A DNA stretch of 64,000 nt from JAGVIE01 sp964520905 (lineage in GTDB: Bacteria; Bacteroidota; Ignavibacteria; UBA10030; SZUA-254). A program made the translations under genes and the position numbers. The notes under the pieces are model-generated. The model worked only from the letters and a program-made list of their open reading frames with translations, had not been told where the DNA came from and did not search any database. Positions 51,385 to 59,719 of the stretch are shown here, piece by piece; position 1 is the first letter of the stretch, and every line of letters starts with the position of its first letter. The DNA lies in the NCBI GenBank assembly GCA_964520905.1, contig CAZFQL010000019.1, positions 1 to 64,000 of the forward strand, given 5' to 3'.

Positions 51385-52445
51385 AAGCATTAATAGCCAG
51401 CGGCGGGCACGGAACGCGCCTACGTCCGCTAACGCATACTCAGAACAAGCATCTCATACCTATCGCAAACAAGCCGATACTGCATTATGCCATTGAAGCC
51501 GCAGTCGATGCGGGAATTAAGCAGATCGGGATCATTCACAATGCCGACAGCCAAGAAGTTCCGAACGCAATCGGGAATGGAAAAAGATGGGGAGTAAAAA
51601 TAACATTCATCCCGCAAAAGACTCCCGCGGGACTCGCGCACGTTGTAAAGATAGCAGAGAAGTTCATCGGGAAGGATAATTTTATTTTCTACCTTGGCGA
51701 TAATATGGTCGTAGGCGGCGTGAAAAGATTCATAGATGAATTCGAGAAGAGCGACTGCAACTGCTGGCTGACGCTTTCAAGAGTCAAGGATCCGGAACGA
51801 TTCGGTGTGCCGGTAATAAAGAATAATAAAATAATTAAGGTAGAAGAAAAACCTTCGAAACCGAAGAGCCAATTCGCCGTTGCCGGAATTTACATTTACG
51901 ACCGGCATATATTTGAAGCAGTAAAGAAAATTAAGCCAAGCGCGCGCGGCGAGTATGAAATTTCCGATGCTCACACTTACCTCATCGAGCATGGATATAA
52001 AGTCGGATACAGCGAAATTACCGGATGGTGGAAAGATACCGGTAAGCCTGCCGACTTGCTCGAAGCAAATCGTTTGGTACTTGATAACATCGAACCGAAT
52101 ATCAAAGGTGACACTGACAAAATTTCATCCGTTCTCGGAAAAGTTATTCTCGAAGAAGGGTCGAAAGTCGTTAACAGCGTCATCCGGGGACCTGCAATCA
52201 TCGGTAAAAATGCGATCATTGAAAATAGTTATATCGGACCGTTTACGTCCATCGGAAACAACACTATAATCCAGAACGCCGAGGTTGAGTACAGCATTGT
52301 TCTTCGCGATTCAAAAATCATGAATGTAAAACTCCGCATCGAAGGCAGTATACTTGGTAATGATGTGGAGATTGTTGAAGCGAACGGCAAACCGCATGTA
52401 CACAGGTTTATGATCGGAGACCAAAGCAGAGTTGAAGTTGCATAA
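51381..52445 (+). CDS. Long-form glucose-1-phosphate nucleotidyltransferase (RmlA-like)
   Basis: A sugar-phosphate nucleotidyltransferase of 354 residues. The N-terminal catalytic domain has KALIASGGHGTRLRPLTHT, PIANKPILHYAIE, FYLGDNMV and VEEKPSKPKS. The C-terminal part (about 250-354) is a left-handed beta-helix with hexapeptide repeats (IGKNAIIENSYIGPFTSIGN), as in long archaeal and Streptomyces-type thymidylyltransferases. It starts with GTG 51381, overlapping the DUF2520 stop. It is probably dTDP-glucose synthesis; a UDP sugar is possible. Confidence 0.88.
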   Translation: MKALIASGGHGTRLRPLTHTQNKHLIPIANKPILHYAIEAAVDAGIKQIGIIHNADSQEVPNAIGNGKRWGVKITFIPQKTPAGLAHVVKIAEKFIGKDNFIFYLGDNMVVGGVKRFIDEFEKSDCNCWLTLSRVKDPERFGVPVIKNNKIIKVEEKPSKPKSQFAVAGIYIYDRHIFEAVKKIKPSARGEYEISDAHTYLIEHGYKVGYSEITGWWKDTGKPADLLEANRLVLDNIEPNIKGDTDKISSVLGKVILEEGSKVVNSVIRGPAIIGKNAIIENSYIGPFTSIGNNTIIQNAEVEYSIVLRDSKIMNVKLRIEGSILGNDVEIVEANGKPHVHRFMIGDQSRVEVA

Positions 52446-52482
52446 GATATGTTTGATATTTGATGTTAGATATTGGATGTTC

Positions 52483-52497
52483 GATGTCCGATATTTG
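52483..52497 (+). repeat. Left inverted repeat of the four-helix-bundle cassette
   Basis: GATGTCCGATATTTG; pairs with 52953-52967 (14 of 15). It lies inside the tandem GATATT/GATGTT tract. Confidence 0.6.
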
Positions 52498-52514
52498 CGG
52501 GCTAAGTGAGAATA

Positions 52515-52949
52515 ATGATGGATACAGGGTATAAGAAATTAGACATATACAAATTATCGTATGATTTGGCAATTAATATCCACAAGATGACATTAGTATT
52601 ACCGAAGTTCGAAACTTACGAAGAAGCAAGCCAAATCCGTCGAGCATCAAAATCTATCCCGGCAAATATCGTTGAAGGATATTGCTTAAGAAGGCATAAA
52701 AATGAATACCTTCAATATCTTCATCGAGCACTCGGTTCATCTCAAGAAACAATCGTGCATCTGAATATGCTCTATGATACTCAATCGTTATCTGATAAAA
52801 ATATTTTTCACGAATTATCTGAACAATATGATCACCTCGGTAAAATGATATTCAGATTTATAGAATCAGTTATTGCAGAACATCTTCCTCCTGCTTATGT
52901 AAAAGAAGAAAATTCATGTTATGAAACTCAACAAAAAACGAACATCTAA
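52515..52949 (+). CDS. Four-helix-bundle protein (23S rRNA intervening-sequence type)
   Basis: About 144 residues, all helical, matching the S23/IVP family: YKKLDIYKLSYDLAINIHKM, the signature RRASKSIPANIVEGYCLRR, LGSSQETIVHL and a final helix FRFIESVIAE. The family occurs inside rRNA intervening sequences and dispersed in genomes; the function is unknown, though pentamers binding nucleic acid have been proposed. The ATG at 52515 is preferred over GTG 52506, since a GTGAG site precedes it. Inverted repeats flank the gene. Confidence 0.88.
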   Translation: MMDTGYKKLDIYKLSYDLAINIHKMTLVLPKFETYEEASQIRRASKSIPANIVEGYCLRRHKNEYLQYLHRALGSSQETIVHLNMLYDTQSLSDKNIFHELSEQYDHLGKMIFRFIESVIAEHLPPAYVKEENSCYETQQKTNI

Positions 52950-52952
52950 TAA

Positions 52953-52967
52953 CAAATATCGGATATC
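52953..52967 (-). repeat. Right inverted repeat of the four-helix-bundle cassette
   Basis: Reverse complement GATATCCGATATTTG; pairs with 52483-52497. It occupies the place where the hydratase gene would carry its ribosome-binding site. Confidence 0.6.
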
Positions 52968-52972
52968 AATTT

Positions 52973-53755
52973 ATGGACTACCAAACACTACTTCTAACAA
53001 TCAAAGACCGCATCGCGGTTGTTACTATCAATCGTCCCGACAAGCTCAATGCATTGAATGCTCAATGTAAAAGTGAGTTGAAGGATTTATTCACTAACTT
53101 AAAAACCAATCCCGATGTTGATGCAGTCATCCTCACAGGTGCGGGTGAGAAGGCGTTTGTTGCCGGAACTGATATAGGTGAGCTAACATTGCTCAATGCT
53201 AAAACTGGAAGAGAATTTTCAGAAGGTGGAATCTCCCTCCTCGATCTCATTCAGCATCTTGGCAAACCGGTAATAGGCGCTGTAAATGGTTACGCCCTCG
53301 GCGGTGGCTGCGAACTTGCAATGGCATGCCATATTCGCGTTGCATCTGAAAATGCAAAATTCGGTCAGCCGGAAGTTAACCTCGGCACTTTTCCCGGTTA
53401 CGGCGGAACCCAACGCCTACCCCGTCTTATCGGACACGGCAGGGCAATGGAAATAATACTGACAGGTAACCAGATCGACGCGAATGAAGCTTACCGCATC
53501 GGTTTAGTAAACAAAGTTGTCCCGCTTGCCGATTTACTTTCAACAACAGAAACAATGGCAAGGTCAATAATCAGCAAAGGACAACCGGCAGTTCGATTAG
53601 CTCTTAAAGCGATCAATGCCACATTAGAAAAATCTTTGAGCGATGGGTTGAGGCACGAAGCAGAGTTGTGGGGCGAGTGCTGTGATACTGAAGACTTCAA
53701 GGAAGGTACGAATGCATTTATCGAGAAACGTAAACCGATCTTCAGGGGGAAATAA
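52973..53755 (+). CDS. Enoyl-CoA hydratase/isomerase family protein
   Basis: A crotonase-fold enzyme of 260 residues that hydrates short-chain enoyl-CoA. The CoA-oxyanion segments VILTGAGEKAFVAGTDI and GYALGGGCELAMACHIRVAS, and PEVNLGTFPGYGGTQRL, carry both catalytic Glu positions (GCELAM and QPEVNLG). It is likely involved in fatty-acid or butyrate metabolism. It has no evident Shine-Dalgarno; the leader is occupied by the cassette's right repeat. A membrane-anchored protein and glyS follow closely. Confidence 0.93.
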   Translation: MDYQTLLLTIKDRIAVVTINRPDKLNALNAQCKSELKDLFTNLKTNPDVDAVILTGAGEKAFVAGTDIGELTLLNAKTGREFSEGGISLLDLIQHLGKPVIGAVNGYALGGGCELAMACHIRVASENAKFGQPEVNLGTFPGYGGTQRLPRLIGHGRAMEIILTGNQIDANEAYRIGLVNKVVPLADLLSTTETMARSIISKGQPAVRLALKAINATLEKSLSDGLRHEAELWGECCDTEDFKEGTNAFIEKRKPIFRGK

Positions 53756-53757
53756 TT

Positions 53758-54234
53758 TTGTACTTTGATAAATCGGTATTTTTTCGTTTCTTGATTATTC
53801 TCGCAGCGGCAGGCGCAGCCATTGTTTTATTCCTTGCTGATCAGTCACTTGCTAAAAAACAAAGTAAGCAAGCGCCTCTAAATATAACCTCTGCCACAAG
53901 GGAAATCGACCGTGCTGTCGATTCCGTGCTGGCACAATTTCGAATAGACAAGAAGTGGTGCCGGAAAAAAAATGTTGAAATTCCCGGCACAAATTTTAAT
54001 CGTGTGGAACGAAAGGTCCTGATTCCGCCGGAGATAATTCCAGTTCAAATGAATCAGGCATTGAACATGATTGCGCAACGGTACGGTGGCAGAGCGATCG
54101 GATCAGAAAATCTGCGAGAGAATTCGGTAACCATACACATCAAACTCGAAGGGTACATTATTCAAACAATCATTTTGAAAACATCAAAGGATTTAAAACG
54201 AACAATCGAAAAGAAACAACAAAAAAAGATATAA
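53758..54234 (+). CDS. Membrane-anchored periplasmic protein, unknown
   Basis: 158 residues starting at TTG 53758, preceded by AGGGGG at 53744-53749. One membrane helix (about 8-27) is followed by a basic, mostly periplasmic domain (VERKVLIPPEIIPVQMNQAL; NSVTIHIKLEGYIIQTIIL). The last half faintly resembles the region in front of divergent polysaccharide deacetylase domains, but no deacetylase follows. It starts two bases after the hydratase stop and ends 10 bases before glyS. Confidence 0.65.
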   Translation: MYFDKSVFFRFLIILAAAGAAIVLFLADQSLAKKQSKQAPLNITSATREIDRAVDSVLAQFRIDKKWCRKKNVEIPGTNFNRVERKVLIPPEIIPVQMNQALNMIAQRYGGRAIGSENLRENSVTIHIKLEGYIIQTIILKTSKDLKRTIEKKQQKKI

Positions 54235-54244
54235 TTAGGAATTT

Positions 54245-55753
54245 ATGGCAAAACCGATTAATAATAATGAATCACAATTAATGGATAAACTCGTCTCACT
54301 TTGTAAACGAAGGGGATTCATTTTTCAATCATCAGAAATCTATGGCGGCTTAAATGGCGCTTGGGATTACGGTCCACTGGGTGTTGAGCTGCTCAGAAAT
54401 GTCAAAGATGAGTGGTGGAAGAACATGACTTATCGTGAAGATATCGAGGGTTTAGATGCTGCTATTCTGATGCACCCGCGCGTTTGGGAAGCGTCGGGAC
54501 ACGTCGAGAACTTTACCGACCCCATGGTAGATTGCAAGCAATGCAAATCTCGACATAGAGCAGATATGCTTTCTCCACTTCTGAATTGTGAGAATTGTGG
54601 ATTAAGAATTGGTTCGACTTTAAAATCTGATGAACGGAGAAAGTTGAAAAAAGATTTTGGAGAAGAAGGACTACAACAAATTCTTCATACCATTGAAAAT
54701 CAAAAAGTTTGTCCTAAATGTGGAAATTCAAAAATTATAATTAGCTACTTTTGCCCAAGTTGCGGTAGTGCTGAATTAACGGAAGCTCGGCAATTCAATC
54801 TCATGTTTAAAACATTTGTCGGTCCCGTGGAAGATTCGGGAGCGGTTGTTTATCTTAGACCGGAGACGGCTCAAGGAATATTCGTGAACTTTCTTAACGT
54901 CCAGTCATCGTCGCGGCAAAAACTGCCATTCGGTATCGCGCAAATCGGTAAAGCTTTCCGTAACGAAATCAATACGAAGAATTTTCTTTTCCGCACACGC
55001 GAATTCGAACAGATGGAAATGCAGTTCTTCGTCAAGCCCGGCACCGATGATAAATGGTTCGAATACTGGCGTGAACAGCGGATGCAGTGGTTCATCGATC
55101 TCGGTATGAAAAAAGAAAAACTCCAGTGGCATCAACATGCACCGGACAAACTTGCACACTACGCCAAAGACGCGTACGACATAGAGTATCTATTCCCATT
55201 CGGTTGGGGAGAGATTGAAGGTGTACACAACCGGACAAACTTCGATCTTTCACGACATGAGGAATATTCCGGCAAGACTTTGAAATATTTTGACGAAGAA
55301 ACGAAAGAGAAATTTACACCATTCATCATCGAGACATCTGCCGGTGCAAGCCGCTCTCTTATGGCATTTCTTGTCAATGCGTACCACGAGGAAGAAGCAA
55401 TGAGTGCAGAGGGAAAAATGGAACAACGGGTAGTTATGAAATTTCATCTCAGGCTTGCTCCGATTAAGGCGGCAATCTTCCCGCTAGTCAATCGTGACGG
55501 TATGCCGGAGATCTCGAAAAAAATCGAACGGGAACTGCGTCCGCACCTAAGGGTGTTTTATGACGATAGCGGCGCAGTCGGCAGAAGATACCGCCGTCAG
55601 GATGAAGTCGGTACTCCATACTGCATCACAATAGATTCGCAGACTTTAGAAGATCAAACCGTCACCATTCGTGAAAGAGATTCCATGGTGCAGGAACGAA
55701 TTGCAATGGATCAACTTCTTTCTTATTTTAGAACTAAATTTATTCTCGGTTAA
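54245..55753 (+). CDS. glyS: Glycyl-tRNA synthetase (alpha2 type) with extra zinc knuckles
   Basis: A class II synthetase, 502 residues. Landmarks are KRRGFIFQSSEIYGGLNGAW, WEASGHVENFTDPMVDCKQC, RPETAQGIFVNF, FRNEINTKNFLFRTREFEQME, and a C-terminal anticodon domain (APIKAAIFPLVNRDG; YRRQDEVGTPYCITID). Residues about 96-178 hold four CxxC knuckles (CKQC, CENC, CPKC, CPSC), two more than the usual insert, in an AT-rich stretch (54590-54780). Confidence 0.97.
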   Translation: MAKPINNNESQLMDKLVSLCKRRGFIFQSSEIYGGLNGAWDYGPLGVELLRNVKDEWWKNMTYREDIEGLDAAILMHPRVWEASGHVENFTDPMVDCKQCKSRHRADMLSPLLNCENCGLRIGSTLKSDERRKLKKDFGEEGLQQILHTIENQKVCPKCGNSKIIISYFCPSCGSAELTEARQFNLMFKTFVGPVEDSGAVVYLRPETAQGIFVNFLNVQSSSRQKLPFGIAQIGKAFRNEINTKNFLFRTREFEQMEMQFFVKPGTDDKWFEYWREQRMQWFIDLGMKKEKLQWHQHAPDKLAHYAKDAYDIEYLFPFGWGEIEGVHNRTNFDLSRHEEYSGKTLKYFDEETKEKFTPFIIETSAGASRSLMAFLVNAYHEEEAMSAEGKMEQRVVMKFHLRLAPIKAAIFPLVNRDGMPEISKKIERELRPHLRVFYDDSGAVGRRYRRQDEVGTPYCITIDSQTLEDQTVTIRERDSMVQERIAMDQLLSYFRTKFILG

Positions 55754-55795
55754 AACAATTAAACTATGTCGTTCAAAAATATAGAGGGCAGAAAT

Positions 55796-56467
55796 ATGAA
55801 AAAATTACTCACAGTCGGAATTATTCTAACACTCAGCATTTCCATAATTTTTATGGGATGCGGAACAAGTAAAACATTCAGAGGCGGTGCTATCGGTGCT
55901 GCGGCAGGTGGAATAATCGGCGGCATCATCGGTAAACAATCGGGGCACACCGCAACCGGTGCGATCATCGGTGCGGCTATCGGCGGCACGGCTGGCGCTT
56001 TGATCGGTCATTATATGGATAAGCAAGCAGAAGAAATGCAGAGAGACCTGAAGGGCGCAAAGGTTGAACGTGTCGGTGAAGGGATCAAAATCACATTCGA
56101 TTCAGGAATACTCTTCCAAGTTAATAAATCGGATCTACAGCCGGCAGCAAAATCCAACATAGAAAACCTTGCTAAGATTTTGAATAAATACGACGACACG
56201 AATATTCTTATTGAGGGCCACACCGACTCAACCGGCACGCTGGAACACAATCAAATGCTGTCGGAAAAGCGCGCTGAATCTGTGTCAGGTTATCTCAAGG
56301 GTTTAAATGTTCAGGGACTCCGCATTACAACTGTCGGTTATGGTCCTAACCAACCAGTCGCATCCAACGTGACCACTGAAGGTCGCCAGCAGAACCGCCG
56401 CGTAGAAATTGCAATCTTCGCGAACGATAAATTGAAGGATGCTGCTACTAAGGGTGAAATTCAATAA
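55796..56467 (+). CDS. OmpA-family lipoprotein with glycine zipper
   Basis: 223 residues from ATG 55796 (site GAGGG). It has a lipoprotein signal (Cys22 in IFMGC), a glycine-zipper segment at about 28-82 (GGAIGAAAGGIIGGIIG; GAIIGAAIGGTAGALIG), and a C-terminal OmpA domain with the peptidoglycan-binding pattern ILIEGHTDSTG and GYGPNQPVASN ... QNRRVEIAI. It probably anchors the outer membrane to peptidoglycan. It is followed by a strong terminator. Confidence 0.93.
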   Translation: MKKLLTVGIILTLSISIIFMGCGTSKTFRGGAIGAAAGGIIGGIIGKQSGHTATGAIIGAAIGGTAGALIGHYMDKQAEEMQRDLKGAKVERVGEGIKITFDSGILFQVNKSDLQPAAKSNIENLAKILNKYDDTNILIEGHTDSTGTLEHNQMLSEKRAESVSGYLKGLNVQGLRITTVGYGPNQPVASNVTTEGRQQNRRVEIAIFANDKLKDAATKGEIQ

Positions 56468-56502
56468 ATCATTTATCTCGAACACTTTTCATTTGAGATT
56501 GT

Positions 56503-56554
56503 GGGGAAAGATTTTAAAGGAAACCATTCTGTCGAATCTTTCCCCCTTTTTTTA
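56503..56554 (+). terminator. Terminator after the OmpA-family gene
   Basis: GGGGAAAGATT (56503-56513) pairs with AATCTTTCCCC (56535-56545), followed by C and eight T. Confidence 0.85.
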
Positions 56555-56587
56555 TTATCTTTGATAGCAACAATTAAGAATTATTAA

Positions 56588-57748
56588 ATGCATAACAGGT
56601 TAATAGCTTCGCTGATAATTCTTTCTATTTGGCAATTTGCAATTTGCGATGCTCAATGGATCGGCGACTCCGTAAACGAATCACATATTCATAAGGGCAT
56701 TCAGTACGTTTACAATCTATCTTTTGATAGTGCCAGAGCAGAATTCCAGTTTGTTGCCCGTTCGAAACCAGACCATCCTGCCGGACATTTTTTCCTCGCG
56801 ATGGTAGAATGGTGGAAAATAATTACAGACATTGACAATAAATCCAGGGATGACAAATTCATATCCATGCTCGACCGCGTGATCGATCTATGCGATGAGC
56901 GGCTCGATAAAAATGAGGACGATATCACGGGATTATTTTTTAAAGGCGGATCTCTTGGTTTTCAAGGCAGGCTCTATGGCAATCGTCAGGATTGGCTCAA
57001 AGCAGCCAACTGCGGCAGGGCGGCTCTGCCGATTATAATGAAAGCATACAAACTTGAACCGAACAACAACGATGTACTGCTCGGCATCGGCATATACAAT
57101 TATTACGCCGCAGTAATCCCTGAAATTTATCCCTGGGTAAAACCGCTTCTAATCTTTTTTCCGAAAGGAGATAGATCGAAAGGATTGAATCAACTTCGCA
57201 TTGCATCGGAGAAAGCCCGTTATGCCGACACCGAAGCGACATATTTCCTTCTTCAGGTTCTTCAAAATTTCGAAAACCAATCTCTTGAGGCACAACAGCT
57301 TGCCGTCAGATTGAACAAGAGTTTTCCCAATAACGTCATCTTCAATAAATATGTGGGAAGATGTCAGGCTTCACTAGCGCAATGGAGCGAACTGGAACAA
57401 ACATATCTTGCAATCCTGGCGAAGGTCAAAGCAAAACAGATCGGATACGACATGAGTACGGAACGAGAGGCAGATTTTTATCTGGGTATCACGCAAATGA
57501 ATTATGGTCAGTACGATTTAGCACTTCAATATTTTTACGTTGCGGATGAGCTTTCCCGAGCACTCGATATAGATGGTAACTCAGGATTCATGACTATGAC
57601 TAACCTTAAAATTGGTATGATCTATGACATTCAAGGGAAACGCGATCTTGCCATCATGCAGTACAAAAAAGTTTTAGATATGAAAGATCACCAGAACGCG
57701 CATAAGCAGGCAGACGAATATCTTAAGAACCCATTCAAGAATTCTTAA
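56588..57748 (+). CDS. Exported TPR protein
   Basis: A 386-residue protein with a signal peptide (to about residue 23, ending CDAQ) and TPR-like helical pairs throughout (FDSARAEFQFVARSKPDHPA; FYLGITQMNYGQYDLALQYF; IGMIYDIQGKRDLAIMQYKK). A central region around PEIYPWVKPLLIFFPKGDRS is more specific and may define a family I cannot name. It starts at ATG 56588 after its own terminator-separated gap and is followed 11 bases later by the ZIP transporter. Confidence 0.85.
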   Translation: MHNRLIASLIILSIWQFAICDAQWIGDSVNESHIHKGIQYVYNLSFDSARAEFQFVARSKPDHPAGHFFLAMVEWWKIITDIDNKSRDDKFISMLDRVIDLCDERLDKNEDDITGLFFKGGSLGFQGRLYGNRQDWLKAANCGRAALPIIMKAYKLEPNNNDVLLGIGIYNYYAAVIPEIYPWVKPLLIFFPKGDRSKGLNQLRIASEKARYADTEATYFLLQVLQNFENQSLEAQQLAVRLNKSFPNNVIFNKYVGRCQASLAQWSELEQTYLAILAKVKAKQIGYDMSTEREADFYLGITQMNYGQYDLALQYFYVADELSRALDIDGNSGFMTMTNLKIGMIYDIQGKRDLAIMQYKKVLDMKDHQNAHKQADEYLKNPFKNS

Positions 57749-57759
57749 TAACTGAAAAT

Positions 57760-58500
57760 ATGTTTACAATTATCTTATTCGGACTGATCGCCGCAGCAGC
57801 AGAAATCTTGGGCGGAACACTCATCATCCTGAAGAAAGAATGGCCCCGGAAAGTACAGGAATATCTGCTCGCGCTGAGCTCAGGTTTCATTCTGGCGTTG
57901 GTTTTTTTTGAATTGATACCGGAAAGTCTATCACTCCTCGGCAATATTGCATCGCTGTACATGATCATAGGATACGGTTTGCTCCATTTCTTTGAGCATA
58001 CTATCGTTGGTCATTTCCATTTCGGCGAAGAAACTCATCACGATGTAATGGTTTCTAAGATCGCAAGCATCTCTGCATTTGCAGGATTGTTCATACATGC
58101 ATTCTTCGACGGGCTTTCAATTTCAGCCGGTATGAATTACAACTTTTATCTCGGCTTGTTAATATTTATAGCAGTTCTACTTCACAAAATTCCTGAGGGA
58201 TTAACAGTCGCGACTATTATGCTTGCCGCACATCAACCGCGAAAGAATGCTTTCCTTGCATCCATAGCGATTGGAGTAGCTACAATGTTGGGGATACTTA
58301 CCGTATTCATGCTTGCCAGTGTCGATTCGAATGCTGTCGGAATCGCCTTTGCCCTATCGGCAGGCGCTGCGACATACGTTGGTGCGAGCGATCTCATACC
58401 GGAAATCAACCGGTCGAAAAATCGGATTATTCCATTGATTGTGTTCGGAGGAATGCTGCTTTTCTATTTAAGCAAGCAATTACTGGAAGGTCTATTGTAA
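57760..58500 (+). CDS. ZIP-family divalent metal transporter
   Basis: A 246-residue inner-membrane transporter with seven to eight helices, importing or exchanging zinc or related cations. The metal-path helices carry FIHAFFDGLSISAGMNYNF and VLLHKIPEGLTVATIM, the two HxxxD/E-type motifs of the family. A His-rich loop (HFFEHTIVGHFHFGEETHHD) between helices 3 and 4 is typical. It is probably cotranscribed with the TPR protein. Confidence 0.92.
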   Translation: MFTIILFGLIAAAAEILGGTLIILKKEWPRKVQEYLLALSSGFILALVFFELIPESLSLLGNIASLYMIIGYGLLHFFEHTIVGHFHFGEETHHDVMVSKIASISAFAGLFIHAFFDGLSISAGMNYNFYLGLLIFIAVLLHKIPEGLTVATIMLAAHQPRKNAFLASIAIGVATMLGILTVFMLASVDSNAVGIAFALSAGAATYVGASDLIPEINRSKNRIIPLIVFGGMLLFYLSKQLLEGLL

Positions 58501-58545
58501 TAATATTAAATACCGTTTGATACAGTTTCAATTTACCGTTTTTTA

Positions 58546-59490
58546 TTAGAATTTAAAGCCGACATTGATGCGGTGAACCGATCCTATCTTTCCCATTGAG
58601 TTATAAGCATAATCGATTATGTAAATATCGGTTGTGAAACCACACCCCAAAGAAAACCCTGCAAGTCCGGCACTATTACCGATTTTTAATTCTTGTCTTC
58701 GTTCATTATTATATCCGATGCGCAATTGGACATTCGGGCTGGCTGTAAATTCAACACCGATTGAAAATTGTTTAAACCGATCGAAGAAATTATCCTGATC
58801 CTCGTTGAGTTTATGGAAGTCGAACATCAGAACAGCAGGAAGATGTTCAGGATAGATGGATGCGCCAATTTTGAAATCCAGCGGGAGCCGTTCTCTCGTA
58901 TTGACATAAGGGTCGATCTGTGTTCCTAAATTCAGCAGGCTCGCTCCAACAATGACTCGTTCAGGTATTGCGATATACCGTACACCGGCGTCAATAGCAA
59001 CTGCGCTCGATGTAACATCGGCAATAGAAGAATAAATAAATTTCAGATTCGCGCCGTAATATAAAACCGGCAGGAGTTGATCTGCATACGTCGCAATAAA
59101 AGCAATCTCACCAGCGCCGAATGTGCCAAGGTTTTGTCCTTCCTCACCGGTCTTTTTAAACTCACCATAGTTTATGTATTCAACACCGGCACCGACGAAA
59201 CCAAAATTCGGAATCTCCATTCCAAAGCTTGCATAGCCGGCATTCACATCGAGCATATGTTTAAAGAAACCGACTGACAACCGTCGAGTACTCAGTGTAG
59301 TCAGATCAGCCGGATTGTAGAAGATAGAATTTGGATCGTCATTCGCTGTTATGAAGCTTCCACCCAAAGCCGCAGCCCGTGCACTCGCATCGTTTCGAAG
59401 GAACTCGAACGTTGTGTTTGATTGTGTAAATACTGTCGTCTGGACTAAAAAAAATGGAAACATTAAATATAGCCATCGCCTGGTGCGCAT
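58546..59490 (-). CDS. PorV/PorQ-family T9SS outer-membrane protein
   Basis: About 314 residues from ATG 59490, with a signal peptide ending TVFTQS and a beta-barrel of FadL/PorV type. The family signature is SARAAALGGSFITANDDPNSIFYNPADL near residues 33-60; strands alternate to the terminal VNVGF-like INVGFKF. Such proteins shuttle or receive T9SS cargo at the outer membrane. It is divergent from a T9SS cargo gene (59720), consistent with that role. A start at 59547 is less likely as it lacks a signal. Confidence 0.85.
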   Translation of the reverse strand: MRTRRWLYLMFPFFLVQTTVFTQSNTTFEFLRNDASARAAALGGSFITANDDPNSIFYNPADLTTLSTRRLSVGFFKHMLDVNAGYASFGMEIPNFGFVGAGVEYINYGEFKKTGEEGQNLGTFGAGEIAFIATYADQLLPVLYYGANLKFIYSSIADVTSSAVAIDAGVRYIAIPERVIVGASLLNLGTQIDPYVNTRERLPLDFKIGASIYPEHLPAVLMFDFHKLNEDQDNFFDRFKQFSIGVEFTASPNVQLRIGYNNERRQELKIGNSAGLAGFSLGCGFTTDIYIIDYAYNSMGKIGSVHRINVGFKF

Positions 59491-59719
59491 ACAATCCTTA
59501 CCGTAGTTTGATTCAAAATTAATTCCAAAGCAATCTAAGAAATTCATTTATGAGATTCAACATGAATATTTAGAGGGATGCTATTTCTCACTCTTTTTCA
59601 AGGTATATTTAAAATTAATATGCTAAAAATTTAGGTGTACTTATTGACTATAAAATTCAATTTTATTAGCTTATACTCAATTAACTTACCTTAGTCTGAA
59701 TATGAATGGAGATATTATA

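Larger units (their letters stand above)
52451..52970 (+). mobile_element. Putative four-helix-bundle (IVP) cassette with inverted repeats
   Basis: A 520-bp insert between the nucleotidyltransferase and enoyl-CoA hydratase genes. It starts with short tandem GATATT-GATGTT-type units (52454-52498), contains one gene for a 23S intervening-sequence-type protein, and ends with sequence complementary to the start: 52483-52497 matches the reverse complement of 52953-52967 at 14 of 15 bases. The right end lies six bases before the hydratase start codon. The layout resembles rRNA intervening sequences that move as hairpin-ended units. Mobility is inferred. Confidence 0.45.

Noticed and set aside
52451..52500. 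CRISPR-like tandem GATATT/GATGTT units
   Set aside because: The units are short, uneven and directly adjacent with no spacers; there are no cas genes. They fit the ends of the four-helix-bundle cassette better.
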